Assembly: GCA_030605705.1 (NCBI GenBank)
Contig: JAUWHU010000072.1
Coordinates: 1-8,697, forward strand
DNA length: 8,697 bases
Direction of reading: 5' to 3'
DNA from: Thermoflexia bacterium
Lineage (GTDB): Bacteria > Chloroflexota > Anaerolineae > B4-G1 > SLSP01
A program made the position numbers and the translations under genes. The first letter of the stretch is position 1, and the number at the start of each line of letters is the position of its first letter. Positions 1 to 5,293 of this stretch are shown in pieces. Under the pieces are notes generated by a model. It ran no database searches, was not told the origin of the DNA, and saw only the letters and a program-made list of their open reading frames with translations.

Positions 1-273
1 GGGGCCGAAGTCGCGTTGCTCCACCTGGCGACAGACGCTGAAATACCGACGCTGGCCTACATCGCCAGCATCTTAGCGATGCACGTCTCCATCGGCGGCG
101 ACTTCGAGAAGCCGTTGCAGAAGTTGGCCGACAATCTCCAGGTGCTCAACGCCCAGGTCGCGGCCGCCCGCGCCGAAATAGCCGGATCGCGGGGCACGGC
201 CCTGGTGCTGATGTTGTTTGCGGTGGTGGCCGCCTTCATCAACCTGTCTGACCCCTCGTGTCAAGTCAAATGA
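1..273 (+). pseudogene. Type II secretion F / TadB-like protein, C-terminal fragment, 3' end disrupted
   Basis: The frame is open from base 1, so the gene starts outside the window. The visible ~90 residues resemble the cytoplasmic end of a T2SSF/TadB-type inner-membrane platform protein of a type IV-pilus/Tad secretion machine: a helical stretch, then SIGGDFEKPLQKLADNL (the usual GGdl..L..La.tl pattern), then an Arg/Ala-rich helix and a hydrophobic segment LVLMLFAVVAAFINL. Family members normally continue with a short loop and another membrane helix. Here the frame passes into DPSCQVK and stops at 271-273, where the sequence becomes AT-rich and resembles an insertion-sequence end (TGTCAAGTCAAATG from 259). 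I read this as a gene broken at about 258. The family call rests on pattern recognition only; TadC-like is the main alternative. Confidence 0.5.
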
Positions 274-341
274 TAATGTTACTAAAGGCGCACGGTTCTT
301 TCAAAAGATAAGGTTACTGAACGGCCCCTTCCTCCTTGCTA
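259..341. repeat. Possible insertion-sequence terminus with two 12-bp repeats
   Basis: From 259 the sequence changes abruptly. GATAATGTTACT (272-283) and GATAAGGTTACT (307-318) are the same motif with one mismatch, spaced 35 bp apart and each followed by a similar AA.GGC tail. Spaced repeats next to TGTCAAG at a gene-breaking junction are typical of transposase-binding ends of some insertion sequences. No matching opposite end is visible in the window, so family and full extent are unknown. Confidence 0.35.
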
Positions 342-524
342 TCAAAGATCAGTGTCTCCAGCCAATAGAACGACCGGGGCTTCCGGGAAAAGATCAGGAT
401 ACGTTAGCGTCTCAAAGGCATTCTCTATTTGACCGGGGGTGGCGTTGGGATAGGAGAAGAGCTGCTGGAAACTCGCTTGCAGGGTGCGGTGCTCTTGCAG
501 GGGATTGAGAGCCGCGCGTGCCAC
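342..524 (-). pseudogene. Orphan 60-residue reading frame, probably the end of a mobile-element gene
   Basis: The minus-strand frame can start at GTG 524 and ends at 342. An in-frame stop lies just upstream at 534-536, so any longer parent gene is already broken. The peptide is rich in Gln and aromatic residues (LQASFQQLFSYPNATPGQ, then ETLTYPDLFPEAPVVLLAG) and looks protein-like rather than random, but I do not recognise the family. Its position directly inside the IS-like terminus at 259-341, with its 3' end pointing at that terminus, is what one expects for the last part of a transposase or passenger gene. A chance open frame cannot be excluded. Confidence 0.3.
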
Positions 525-587
525 GCTGTACCACTATGGAAATGCAGTGTTTTTTGGCTCTTTGGGAATTCGCGTGGTCGAGTTAAA

Positions 588-669
588 ATTAACCACGGAT
601 CCTGCGGAGACTCAGGACAAGTTTCACGGATTAGCACGGAAAAAAGCAAAAAATCAGTGTAATCCGTGC
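588..669. repeat. Interspersed CCGTG-type inverted repeat
   Basis: AACCACGGAT near 591-600 is followed by CACGGATTA (625-633) plus GCACGGA (634-640). Their complements TAATCCGTG (660-668) and TCCGTGC (663-669) follow after an A-rich spacer. Such ACCACGGATTAGCACGGA / TAATCCGTG blocks recur, from memory, in intergenic DNA of many environmental bacteria; their function is unknown to me. A degraded relative occurs at 5111-5130. Confidence 0.55.
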
Positions 670-670
670 G

Positions 671-756
671 TAGTGTGGGCAGGCAGTGCCCACCGTAGTA
701 TGGGCAGGCAGTACACATTGACACAGACCGCAGGTGTGGGCTGGCAGTACACACAG
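671..756. repeat. Three imperfect copies of a 25-bp GTGGGCAGGCAGT repeat
   Basis: Copies lie at 671-695, 696-720 (exact 25-bp period) and about 732-756, sharing the core TGGGCAGGCAGT / TGGGCTGGCAGT. Copy 1 contains a perfect inverted repeat, GTGGGCA-GGCAG-TGCCCAC (675-693); the other copies have lost the right arm. There are no spacers of constant length, so this is not a CRISPR. It resembles the GTGGGCA..TGCCCAC repeats scattered between genes in many bacteria. Confidence 0.6.
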
Positions 757-808
757 CGCAGAGATTTTCTTCTTTGTTTTTCTCGGCGTTCTCAGCGTTC
801 TCTGCGGT
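757..808. repeat. Three 9-bp tandem units (CTCnGCGTT) with inverted partner
   Basis: CTCGGCGTT (782-790), CTCAGCGTT (791-799) and CTCTGCGGT (800-808) are three degenerate 9-bp units. TCTCTGCG (799-806) is complementary to CGCAGAGA (757-764), giving an 8-bp stem with a 34-nt loop. This matches the CTCTGCGTTCTCTGCGGT type of intergenic repeat that I recall as widespread in environmental genomes. No coding role is apparent. The remainder of 530-850 holds no gene I can support. Confidence 0.55.
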
Positions 809-854
809 AAAGACCCCTTTTGGTTCTGGCTTGGCCAGGTTAGGAATTTCCCTA

Positions 855-889
855 TTGCTATTATTGACAATGTGTGGTATACTTTATAC
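855..889 (+). promoter_or_regulatory. Promoter of the toxin-antitoxin operon with overlapping palindrome
   Basis: TTGCTA (855-860), a 17-bp spacer and TATACT (878-883) with an upstream TG (875-876) form an extended -10 promoter about 75 bases before the toxin start. A perfect inverted repeat GTATA-CTT-TATAC (877-889) covers the -10 box, where a HigA-type repressor could bind and shut off its own operon. A second -35-like hexamer, TTGACA (864-869), is too close to this -10 but could pair with TATACA (885-890) at 15 bp. Regulation is inferred from layout. Confidence 0.5.
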
Positions 890-957
890 AGAATTCAGCG
901 ATGGGGTGAATCACTGAATACTAATCTTACTACCACTTTCTGAGCGGGAGCAACCCC

Positions 958-1260
958 ATGAGATTTGAATTCAAGAACAAAAAACTGGCAGCGCTCTACA
1001 CCGAGGAAAAAGGGGCGCGTAAATACGGCGCTGCGGTGGTAACTGCTTTCTTCGAGGTCATGGCAATTGTAGAAGCGGCTGTGGATGAGCGGGATATTCG
1101 GAAGTTCAAGAGTCTTCATTATGAAAAACTCAAAGGTAAACTTCAGCACCAATATTCCCTACGGCTAACCAAACAGTTCCGGCTCATCGTTGAACGGACT
1201 GTGGATGAACAGGGTAGATTGTTGTTGATTATCGCTATTGACCCACATCGGTATCGTTGA
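958..1260 (+). CDS. higB: HigB-like type II toxin (RelE/ParE superfamily)
   Basis: A 100-residue basic protein with the HigB pattern: an N-terminal helix region, KFKSLHYEKLKGKLQHQYSL (residues ~49-68), where the (L)..LKG...qyS.R core of HigB toxins is evident, then LRLTKQFRLIVER and a terminal IDPHRYR in place of the usual D-x-H-x-Y ending. HigB toxins are ribosome-dependent mRNA endonucleases neutralised by HigA. The ATG at 958 is preceded by GGGAG (946-950) at 7-nt spacing. Toxin comes first and antitoxin second, the usual hig order; 25 bases separate its stop from the antitoxin start. Full length for the family with no sign of damage. A RelE/ParE cousin acting on another target remains possible. 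Confidence 0.85.
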   Translation: MRFEFKNKKLAALYTEEKGARKYGAAVVTAFFEVMAIVEAAVDERDIRKFKSLHYEKLKGKLQHQYSLRLTKQFRLIVERTVDEQGRLLLIIAIDPHRYR

Positions 1261-1285
1261 GTAAGATAGAAAGCGAGGCAGAGAG

Positions 1286-2380
1286 ATGAACGCAAATTTA
1301 CGACCGGCCAGAGCTATACCGCCAGGCCGCATTATCCGCCGCGAATTGGAAGCCCGTGGGTGGACGCAAAAGGACTTAGCGACCATCATGGACCGTCCAG
1401 AGCAGCTGATCAGCCAGCTTGTCAACGCGCGCAAGCAGACCACGCCGGAAACGGCGTTGCAATTGGCCGCCGCTTTTGGTACTTCAGCCGACTTCTGGTT
1501 GAATCTTGAGACCAATTACCAGATCCACCAGGCCCGGAAAACACACGATGCGTCGGAGATCAAACGCAAAAGCTGTTTGTACAGCCTGACCCCGGTGACT
1601 GAATTGCTCCGCCGAGGCTGGATTCCGGCGCAGGACACTCTGGATAGCTTGGAACAAGCCGTGTGTCAATTCCTCGGTATCACCGAGCCAACGCAGACCC
1701 CGCGTCTGGCTGTGAACTTTCATCAGTCAGAGGCTTACACGCCGGAGGTGGCGGCGCAAGTCGCCTGGGTTAAGCGTGTGGAACAACTGGCCCGGATGCA
1801 GACGGTTGGGGATTTTGACCGCGCGCGGTTGGAGGCCGCACTCCCAGAATTACTCGCACTCGCCGCCACTGTTGAGGGTTTACAGCAAATCCCAGACTTC
1901 TTGCGAACGTCAGGTGTCCACTTCTTGATTGTCCCGCATCTGCCGAACACTTATCTGGATGGGGCAGCTTTCAGGTTAGATGAGCATCCAGTCTTGGCGC
2001 TTACCTTACGCTATGACCGGATCGACAATTTCTGGTTCACCTTGATGCACGAACTGGCCCACATCATAGCCGGGCATGAGGGTCTGTACCTCGACGATCT
2101 GGATCAGAAAGCCGAGGGGCAACTCGAAATAGAAGCAAACCGGCTGGCGCAGAGCTGGCTGATTGACGCCGCAGCGCTGGATCAATTTGTCACGGCAACT
2201 GCGCCTTATTTTTCGCACCAGAAGATCAAGGCCTTTGCCGCAACCCAGAACCGTCATCCGGGTATCATTGTAGGACAGTTGCACCATGACCAGGTTATCG
2301 AATACAGCCACTCTCGCCGCTTTCTGGTCAAAGTGTCGCCGTATCTGGAAACGTGGATTGACGTACCAGCGCCGGTATAG
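1286..2380 (+). CDS. higA: HigA-like antitoxin fused to ImmA/IrrE-type metallopeptidase domain
   Basis: A 364-residue two-domain protein. Residues ~12-75 are a HigA-type XRE helix-turn-helix (PPGRIIRRELEARGWTQKDL, then PETALQLAAAFGTSADFWLN), expected to bind the toxin and the operon promoter. The C-terminal half is a COG2856 ImmA/IrrE-like zinc peptidase: HELAH at 255-259 supplies two His ligands and the Glu base, EIEANRLAQSW (281-291) supplies the third ligand position, and HPGIIVGQL (324-332) matches the usual end of the domain. Ordinary HigA is ~100 residues, so this is the long fused form known from Chloroflexota, Cyanobacteria and others. It is translated from ATG 1286 with GAGG (1275-1278), 7 nt away. 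The peptidase may control antitoxin stability, as ImmA does for its repressor; that is inference. Intact by length and motifs. Confidence 0.88.
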   Translation: MNANLRPARAIPPGRIIRRELEARGWTQKDLATIMDRPEQLISQLVNARKQTTPETALQLAAAFGTSADFWLNLETNYQIHQARKTHDASEIKRKSCLYSLTPVTELLRRGWIPAQDTLDSLEQAVCQFLGITEPTQTPRLAVNFHQSEAYTPEVAAQVAWVKRVEQLARMQTVGDFDRARLEAALPELLALAATVEGLQQIPDFLRTSGVHFLIVPHLPNTYLDGAAFRLDEHPVLALTLRYDRIDNFWFTLMHELAHIIAGHEGLYLDDLDQKAEGQLEIEANRLAQSWLIDAAALDQFVTATAPYFSHQKIKAFAATQNRHPGIIVGQLHHDQVIEYSHSRRFLVKVSPYLETWIDVPAPV

Positions 2381-2395
2381 TGCCAATAGCGCATC

Positions 2396-2430
2396 GCCCG
2401 CAGTTGCTTACCGGCTGCGGGCATTTTGTT
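2396..2430 (+). terminator. Intrinsic terminator of the toxin-antitoxin operon
   Basis: GCCCGCAG (2396-2403) pairs perfectly with CTGCGGGC (2415-2422) across an 11-nt loop, followed by ATTTTGTT. It begins 15 bases after the antitoxin stop codon and closes the transcription unit. Confidence 0.85.
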
Positions 2431-2452
2431 AATTCCTGCAGGGAGACAAACT

Positions 2453-2557
2453 CTGCAGACAGCTACGCCCGAATACACCCATTTCACCGAGCGCACCTCG
2501 TTCCGCCAGGTGTTGCTCACCGGGCGGGCGCGGGCGATGTCGCAGGGGGACAGATAA
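2453..2557 (+). pseudogene. HsdR N-terminal remnant (34 codons, CTG at the start position)
   Basis: The frame reads LQTATPEYTHFTERTSFRQV and onward to LLTGRARAMSQGDR before TAA at 2555-2557. It matches the beginning of the mini-HsdR at 4236: PEYT is shared, 25 codons (QVEL...APD) are absent in frame, then FTERTSFRQVLLTGR is identical. At DNA level 2483-2524 and 4335-4376 agree at 40 of 42 positions. GGGAG (2441-2445) sits 7 nt before CTG 2453, exactly where an ATG start would be expected, so the start codon has probably mutated; CTG initiation is possible but weak. Type I HsdR proteins in this group begin with PEYt.vE.PfI..L...GW.yl.Gd, which is how the origin is recognised. It lies between the toxin-antitoxin terminator and the secreted caspase-like gene. 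Confidence 0.6.
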
Positions 2558-2602
2558 CAATGGCGGCAAGTTAGTCGTTCATAAATTTCACGTCAGAACG
2601 CC

Positions 2603-2614
2603 AGGAGGTAGATG
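2603..2614 (+). promoter_or_regulatory. Strong Shine-Dalgarno that decides the start of the secreted protein
   Basis: AGGAGG (2603-2608) precedes two consecutive ATG codons. The first (2612) is only 3 nt away, too close; the second (2615) is 6 nt away, a normal spacing. The second is therefore chosen as the start. Confidence 0.7.
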
Positions 2615-4225
2615 ATGCATCGCAAATGCCGACTATGGATTTTGTTTCTATTGCTCCTACTGATTACGCCGGCGTCACCGCCCGTCATAGCCCAAAGGAC
2701 CGCGCCACCGATCTGCGCCACATCGCCCCCCCCACGGCCTCCAGACCATATCTCTCCCCCGCTCTCCACAGCGACAGCTCCATCAACGGCACTGGATCTC
2801 GCTCCTCTCAAGGCGGTCCTGCTCGTCGGTCCCATTGATGGCAACGATGGTGATTGGACCCAGGCAGAGATCGCCAATATGGAACTCGCCGCTGCTGAAC
2901 TGGAAGTCCACAGTGTGACGGTGTACCGGTTTTACCCGGGCAACAGTGATTGGGGCCAGATCGAAGCGGCCGCCGAGGGTGCGCACTTTTTGCTCTACCG
3001 GGGCCACGGGGTCTATGATGGCAATCTGCCACACCCCAATGTAGGCGGCTTTTCCTTGAGCAGTGGCTACTATTCCCCCGATCGCATCCGGCAAAACCTC
3101 CACCTGGCCCCTGATGCCATTGTTATGCTCTATGGCTGCTTCACCGCTGGTTCCTCCTCTGCCGAAGGCGATAAGCACGACATTGGCATCACCGAAGCCG
3201 GTCGCCGCGTGGCCCAGTATTCCGATCCTTTCTTTGATATTGGGGCCGCCGGGTACTATGCCAACTGGTTCGGCAATGCCTTCCAGCAGTTTCTGGCCCA
3301 TCTCTTTGCCGGTCAGACCTTGGGCGATTCCTACGAGAACTATTTTGATTTTAACCCTGATACCGTCTACCGCACCACTCATCCCGATCATCCCGACATG
3401 GCGATGTGGGTGGATAAAGATAACTGGGGTTATTGGCAGTATAACAACGCCTTCGTCGGGCAGCCCAACCAGACATTGGAGGACCTCTTTTCGCCCCCAG
3501 AGTTGGGTGGCATCCCCGTTTCCCTGGTCTTTACAGCGACAGTGGAGAGCGGCGTGCATCTTGACCCCACCTCGTACACCATCACTCCTCAAAACAGCAG
3601 CGACGACACCGATTTGGAGTGGACGCTGACCACAGCTGGGGAGTGGTTCACAGCAAGTCCAAACAGCGGTACCACACCCGAAACGTTCACTATCACGCCG
3701 CAGACCTTTGATACGACCCGCCCCGGCGTCTACACCGGCACCGTTACTGTCACCGTCACCGTTACTGTCACCGTCACCGCCCCACCGGAGACACAAAACC
3801 CGGTTCAACGAATTGATCTGACCCTTTACGTTTTCGCCCCCGCACTGGGAGGGCTGCCCACTGCGTTCAATTTTACCTACAGTACTGTTGACGAGGAGTT
3901 TTTGCAGGCCAGTTACGAGGTCGCGCCACAGAACGTGGGCAGCGACGCTGCACTAGCCTGGGAAGTCGCCACGGATAGCCCCTGGCTCACCGTATCTCCC
4001 GATAACGGCGCCACACCCCAGACCTTTACCATCTCGCCCAGCGGCTTTGATACTACCACCGTCGCCATTTACAACAGTGTACTCACTGTCACTGTCACCG
4101 ATCCTGTTCAGACATATCAGTCGCCTCAAGTGCTGTCCGTTACCCTAAAGGTCATAGATACGCCATTCTCCAATGTTTACCTGCCTCTCATCATGCGAAA
4201 TAGTGCTCTCTGTGCAGCGAGGTAA
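2615..4225 (+). CDS. Secreted caspase/gingipain-fold protein with two BACON-like domains and YLPLIMRN tail
   Basis: Residue numbers count from ATG 2612. An Arg/Lys start and a Leu-rich core end at a likely signal-peptidase site (VIA-Q, ~27), so the protein is exported. After a Pro-rich linker, residues ~66-290 look like a clan CD (C14/C25 caspase/gingipain) peptidase fold: LKAVLLVGP strand, FLLYRGHG with candidate catalytic His132, and IVMLYGCFTAG with candidate Cys176. Two ~105-residue Ig-like repeats follow (about 299-410 and 412-516), each beginning GG(I/L)P and containing W(F/L)T.SP(N)(S/N)G.TP.TFTI, the BACON/adhesion style. The tail is NVYLPLIMRNS. A pure Thr-Val run (376-389) lies in the first repeat. 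TAAGGAG at the stop also supplies the ribosome binding site of the next gene, so the two are likely co-expressed. Substrate unknown; peptidase activity is inferred from two residues and fold pattern. Confidence 0.7.
   Translation: MHRKCRLWILFLLLLLITPASPPVIAQRTAPPICATSPPPRPPDHISPPLSTATAPSTALDLAPLKAVLLVGPIDGNDGDWTQAEIANMELAAAELEVHSVTVYRFYPGNSDWGQIEAAAEGAHFLLYRGHGVYDGNLPHPNVGGFSLSSGYYSPDRIRQNLHLAPDAIVMLYGCFTAGSSSAEGDKHDIGITEAGRRVAQYSDPFFDIGAAGYYANWFGNAFQQFLAHLFAGQTLGDSYENYFDFNPDTVYRTTHPDHPDMAMWVDKDNWGYWQYNNAFVGQPNQTLEDLFSPPELGGIPVSLVFTATVESGVHLDPTSYTITPQNSSDDTDLEWTLTTAGEWFTASPNSGTTPETFTITPQTFDTTRPGVYTGTVTVTVTVTVTVTAPPETQNPVQRIDLTLYVFAPALGGLPTAFNFTYSTVDEEFLQASYEVAPQNVGSDAALAWEVATDSPWLTVSPDNGATPQTFTISPSGFDTTTVAIYNSVLTVTVTDPVQTYQSPQVLSVTLKVIDTPFSNVYLPLIMRNSALCAAR
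3740..3775 (+). repeat. 18-bp in-frame tandem duplication (Thr-Val run)
   Basis: Two exact copies of an 18-bp unit (ACCGTTACTGTCACCGTC) lie at 3740-3757 and 3758-3775. Each encodes TVTVTV in the first BACON-like domain. The unit is itself built from ACCGTT/ACTGTC/ACCGTC hexamers, so slippage would change strand length by whole residues without breaking the frame. Confidence 0.75.
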
Positions 4226-4235
4226 GGAGATTCCT

Positions 4236-4580
4236 ATGCCGGGTCCCGAATACACTCAGGTTGAACTACCCTTCATCGAGCAACTCCAGGCTCTCGGTTG
4301 GGACTACCTGGAAGGCGACACGCAGGCGCCCGATTTCACTGAGCGCACCTCGTTCCGCCAGGTGTTGCTCACCGGACGGCTGCGCGAGGCCCGCGCCCAG
4401 GCTGCCGAGATCGGGCGCGTGGATTTCTGGCGCAATTCCATCGCTCAGGGCGAATTGCGCAGCCGGTTGATCAGGCGGTTGGATAGCCTGGATTTGCTGC
4501 CTTTCGACCAACTCCAGGCCGTCGCGGATCAACTGGTGCAGACGGCGCGTGCCAACCACGTCCGCCTGGTGGGGGAGTGA
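4236..4580 (+). CDS. Mini-HsdR: N-terminus joined in frame to C-terminus of a type I restriction subunit
   Basis: A 114-residue protein. Residues 1-51 (PEYTQVELPFIEQLQALGW, DYLEGDTQAPDFTERTSF, RQVLLTGRLREA) are the familiar start of a type I restriction endonuclease R subunit, which normally continues for ~1000 residues through the nuclease and helicase domains. Here, directly after REA, come EIGRVDFWRNS, LRSRLIRRLDSLDLLPFDQL and AVADQLVQTARANHVRLV, which I recognise as an HsdR C-terminal pattern. The nuclease and motor domains are absent, so restriction activity is not possible. ATG 4236 has AAGGAGA (4224-4230) overlapping the upstream stop, and the stop overlaps the downstream GTG start (GTGA). 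It is most simply an internal-deletion derivative; the preserved frame and signals mean it may still be translated. The assignment of the C-terminal half is less certain than that of the N-terminal half. Confidence 0.6.
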   Translation: MPGPEYTQVELPFIEQLQALGWDYLEGDTQAPDFTERTSFRQVLLTGRLREARAQAAEIGRVDFWRNSIAQGELRSRLIRRLDSLDLLPFDQLQAVADQLVQTARANHVRLVGE

Positions 4581-4972
4581 GAGAGACTGTATGCACACTG
4601 ACCTTTGAGGATTTGACCATTCCGGTTCGCGAGAGCGCCCGCCGCAAGACGCTGGAGCTCACCATTGAGCGGGATGGCAGCGTGACCCTGGCGGCTTACG
4701 TTGACCGCGTGGGCCGCCGGCCTACCGAGACACACATCCAGGACTTGGGCTTCCGCTGGGGCTCAGCGAATCGCCGGGGCCATCTCTACTTCCACTGGCG
4801 CGTGGCCCTGCTGCCGCCGGAGATGATCGAGTACGTGGTGGCGCATGAACTGGCGCACCTGGTGGAGCGTTATCACAGCCCGGCCTTTTGGGAGCGGCTG
4901 GAACGGGTCATGCCGGACTATGCCGCGCGCAAACGCTGGCTGGCGGCAGAGGGTGGGGCGTATGATGTGTGA
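4577..4972 (+). CDS. YgjP/SprT-like (DUF45, M48-type) metallopeptidase lacking its middle
   Basis: 131 residues from GTG 4577, overlapping the upstream stop by 3 bases (GTGA), with GGGGGAG just before it; translation is likely coupled. The N-terminus (TLTFEDLTIPVRESARRKTL, ELTIERDGSVTLAA, to ~40) and C-terminus (HIQDLGFRWGSANRRGHLYF, MIEYVVAHELAHLVERYHS, FWERLERVMPDYAARKRWLA) are those of YgjP-like zinc peptidases, with HELAH at 90-94. Family members are usually ~230-250 residues; about 100 residues between VTLAA and VDRVGRRPTETHIQDLG are missing, without loss of frame. RWGSAN also replaces the usual RWGSC. The zinc site is present, but the fold is probably incomplete. Such genes often sit next to hsdR in type I restriction loci, as here. 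Confidence 0.65.
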   Translation: MRETVCTLTFEDLTIPVRESARRKTLELTIERDGSVTLAAYVDRVGRRPTETHIQDLGFRWGSANRRGHLYFHWRVALLPPEMIEYVVAHELAHLVERYHSPAFWERLERVMPDYAARKRWLAAEGGAYDV

Positions 4973-5153
4973 AAGACGGGTCACAGTAACTCAAACGCGA
5001 ACCCTGTCGCCGGACTGGGTATGGTGGCGAAAAAGATCGCGGACTTGATCCAACAACTTTTTAGGATGTGACATGATCCCCCGGGCTTTCGTAGCAGGTC
5101 GAAAGTCAAAGACGCAGGGTGAACCACAGGGAGCGTTTAATGACCTGCAGATG
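4973..5153. other. Intergenic stretch left of the IS66 element
   Basis: No gene supported. It contains a small hairpin CTTTCG-tagcaggt-CGAAAG (5086-5105) without a T-tract, so a terminator role is weak. A degraded interspersed-repeat motif follows (GACGCAGGGTGAACCACAGG, 5111-5130), related in style to the blocks at 588-808. The 3' end, TGCAGATG, is the left copy of the IS66 target duplication. Confidence 0.5.
5146..5153 (+). repeat. IS66 target-site duplication, left copy
   Basis: TGCAGATG, identical to 6989-6996. Removing the element and one copy restores a continuous ...GACCTGCAGATGCAACAAG... junction. Confidence 0.9.
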
Positions 5154-5177
5154 GTATCTTCTCAATAATTGGGGGCA
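5154..5177 (+). repeat. IS66 left inverted repeat
   Basis: It starts GTATCTTCTCAATAAT followed by TGGGGGCA. Compared with the right end it is identical for 16 bases, then matches at 5 of the next 8 (21 of 24 overall). IS66 ends typically begin with GTA. Confidence 0.9.
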
Positions 5178-5210
5178 GAGCCGGATTAACGGATTTCTAA
5201 ACATTGTCTG

Positions 5211-5239
5211 ATGTCAATTTAACGAACTTGTGTTATAGT
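5211..5239 (+). promoter_or_regulatory. Putative transposase promoter inside IS66
   Basis: ATGTCA (5211-5216), a 17-bp spacer and TATAGT (5234-5239) with TG two bases upstream (5231-5232) form a plausible extended -10 promoter. It lies ~55 bases before the transposase start, inside the left end, so it travels with the element. Confidence 0.4.
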
Positions 5240-5293
5240 TGAGGTTGCTGGTGGCAGACAAAAGAGAGTGTATAGCTACGCATCGGACAGAAT

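Noticed and set aside
671..756. Possible mini CRISPR array
   Set aside because: Copies 1 and 2 abut directly with a 25-bp period and no spacer, the third is offset irregularly, and no cas gene is present.
425..810. Overlapping ~100-codon frames on both strands across the repeat region
   Set aside because: Their peptides are translations of the short repeats; no start signals or family similarity.
3063..3629. 188-codon plus-strand frame inside the secreted protein gene
   Set aside because: Out-of-frame shadow of the caspase-like domain; Ser/Pro/Ile-rich sequence without domain pattern.
2783..3808. 341-codon open frame on the minus strand
   Set aside because: It lies antisense to the secreted protein, has Gly/Asp/Asn-rich low-complexity content at its start (the complement of the Thr-Val repeats), no family resemblance and no ribosome binding site; the plus-strand frame has signal peptide, domains and a strong Shine-Dalgarno.
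5086..5105. Terminator for the mini-HsdR/metallopeptidase pair
   Set aside because: The 6-bp stem has an 8-nt loop and no following T-tract.
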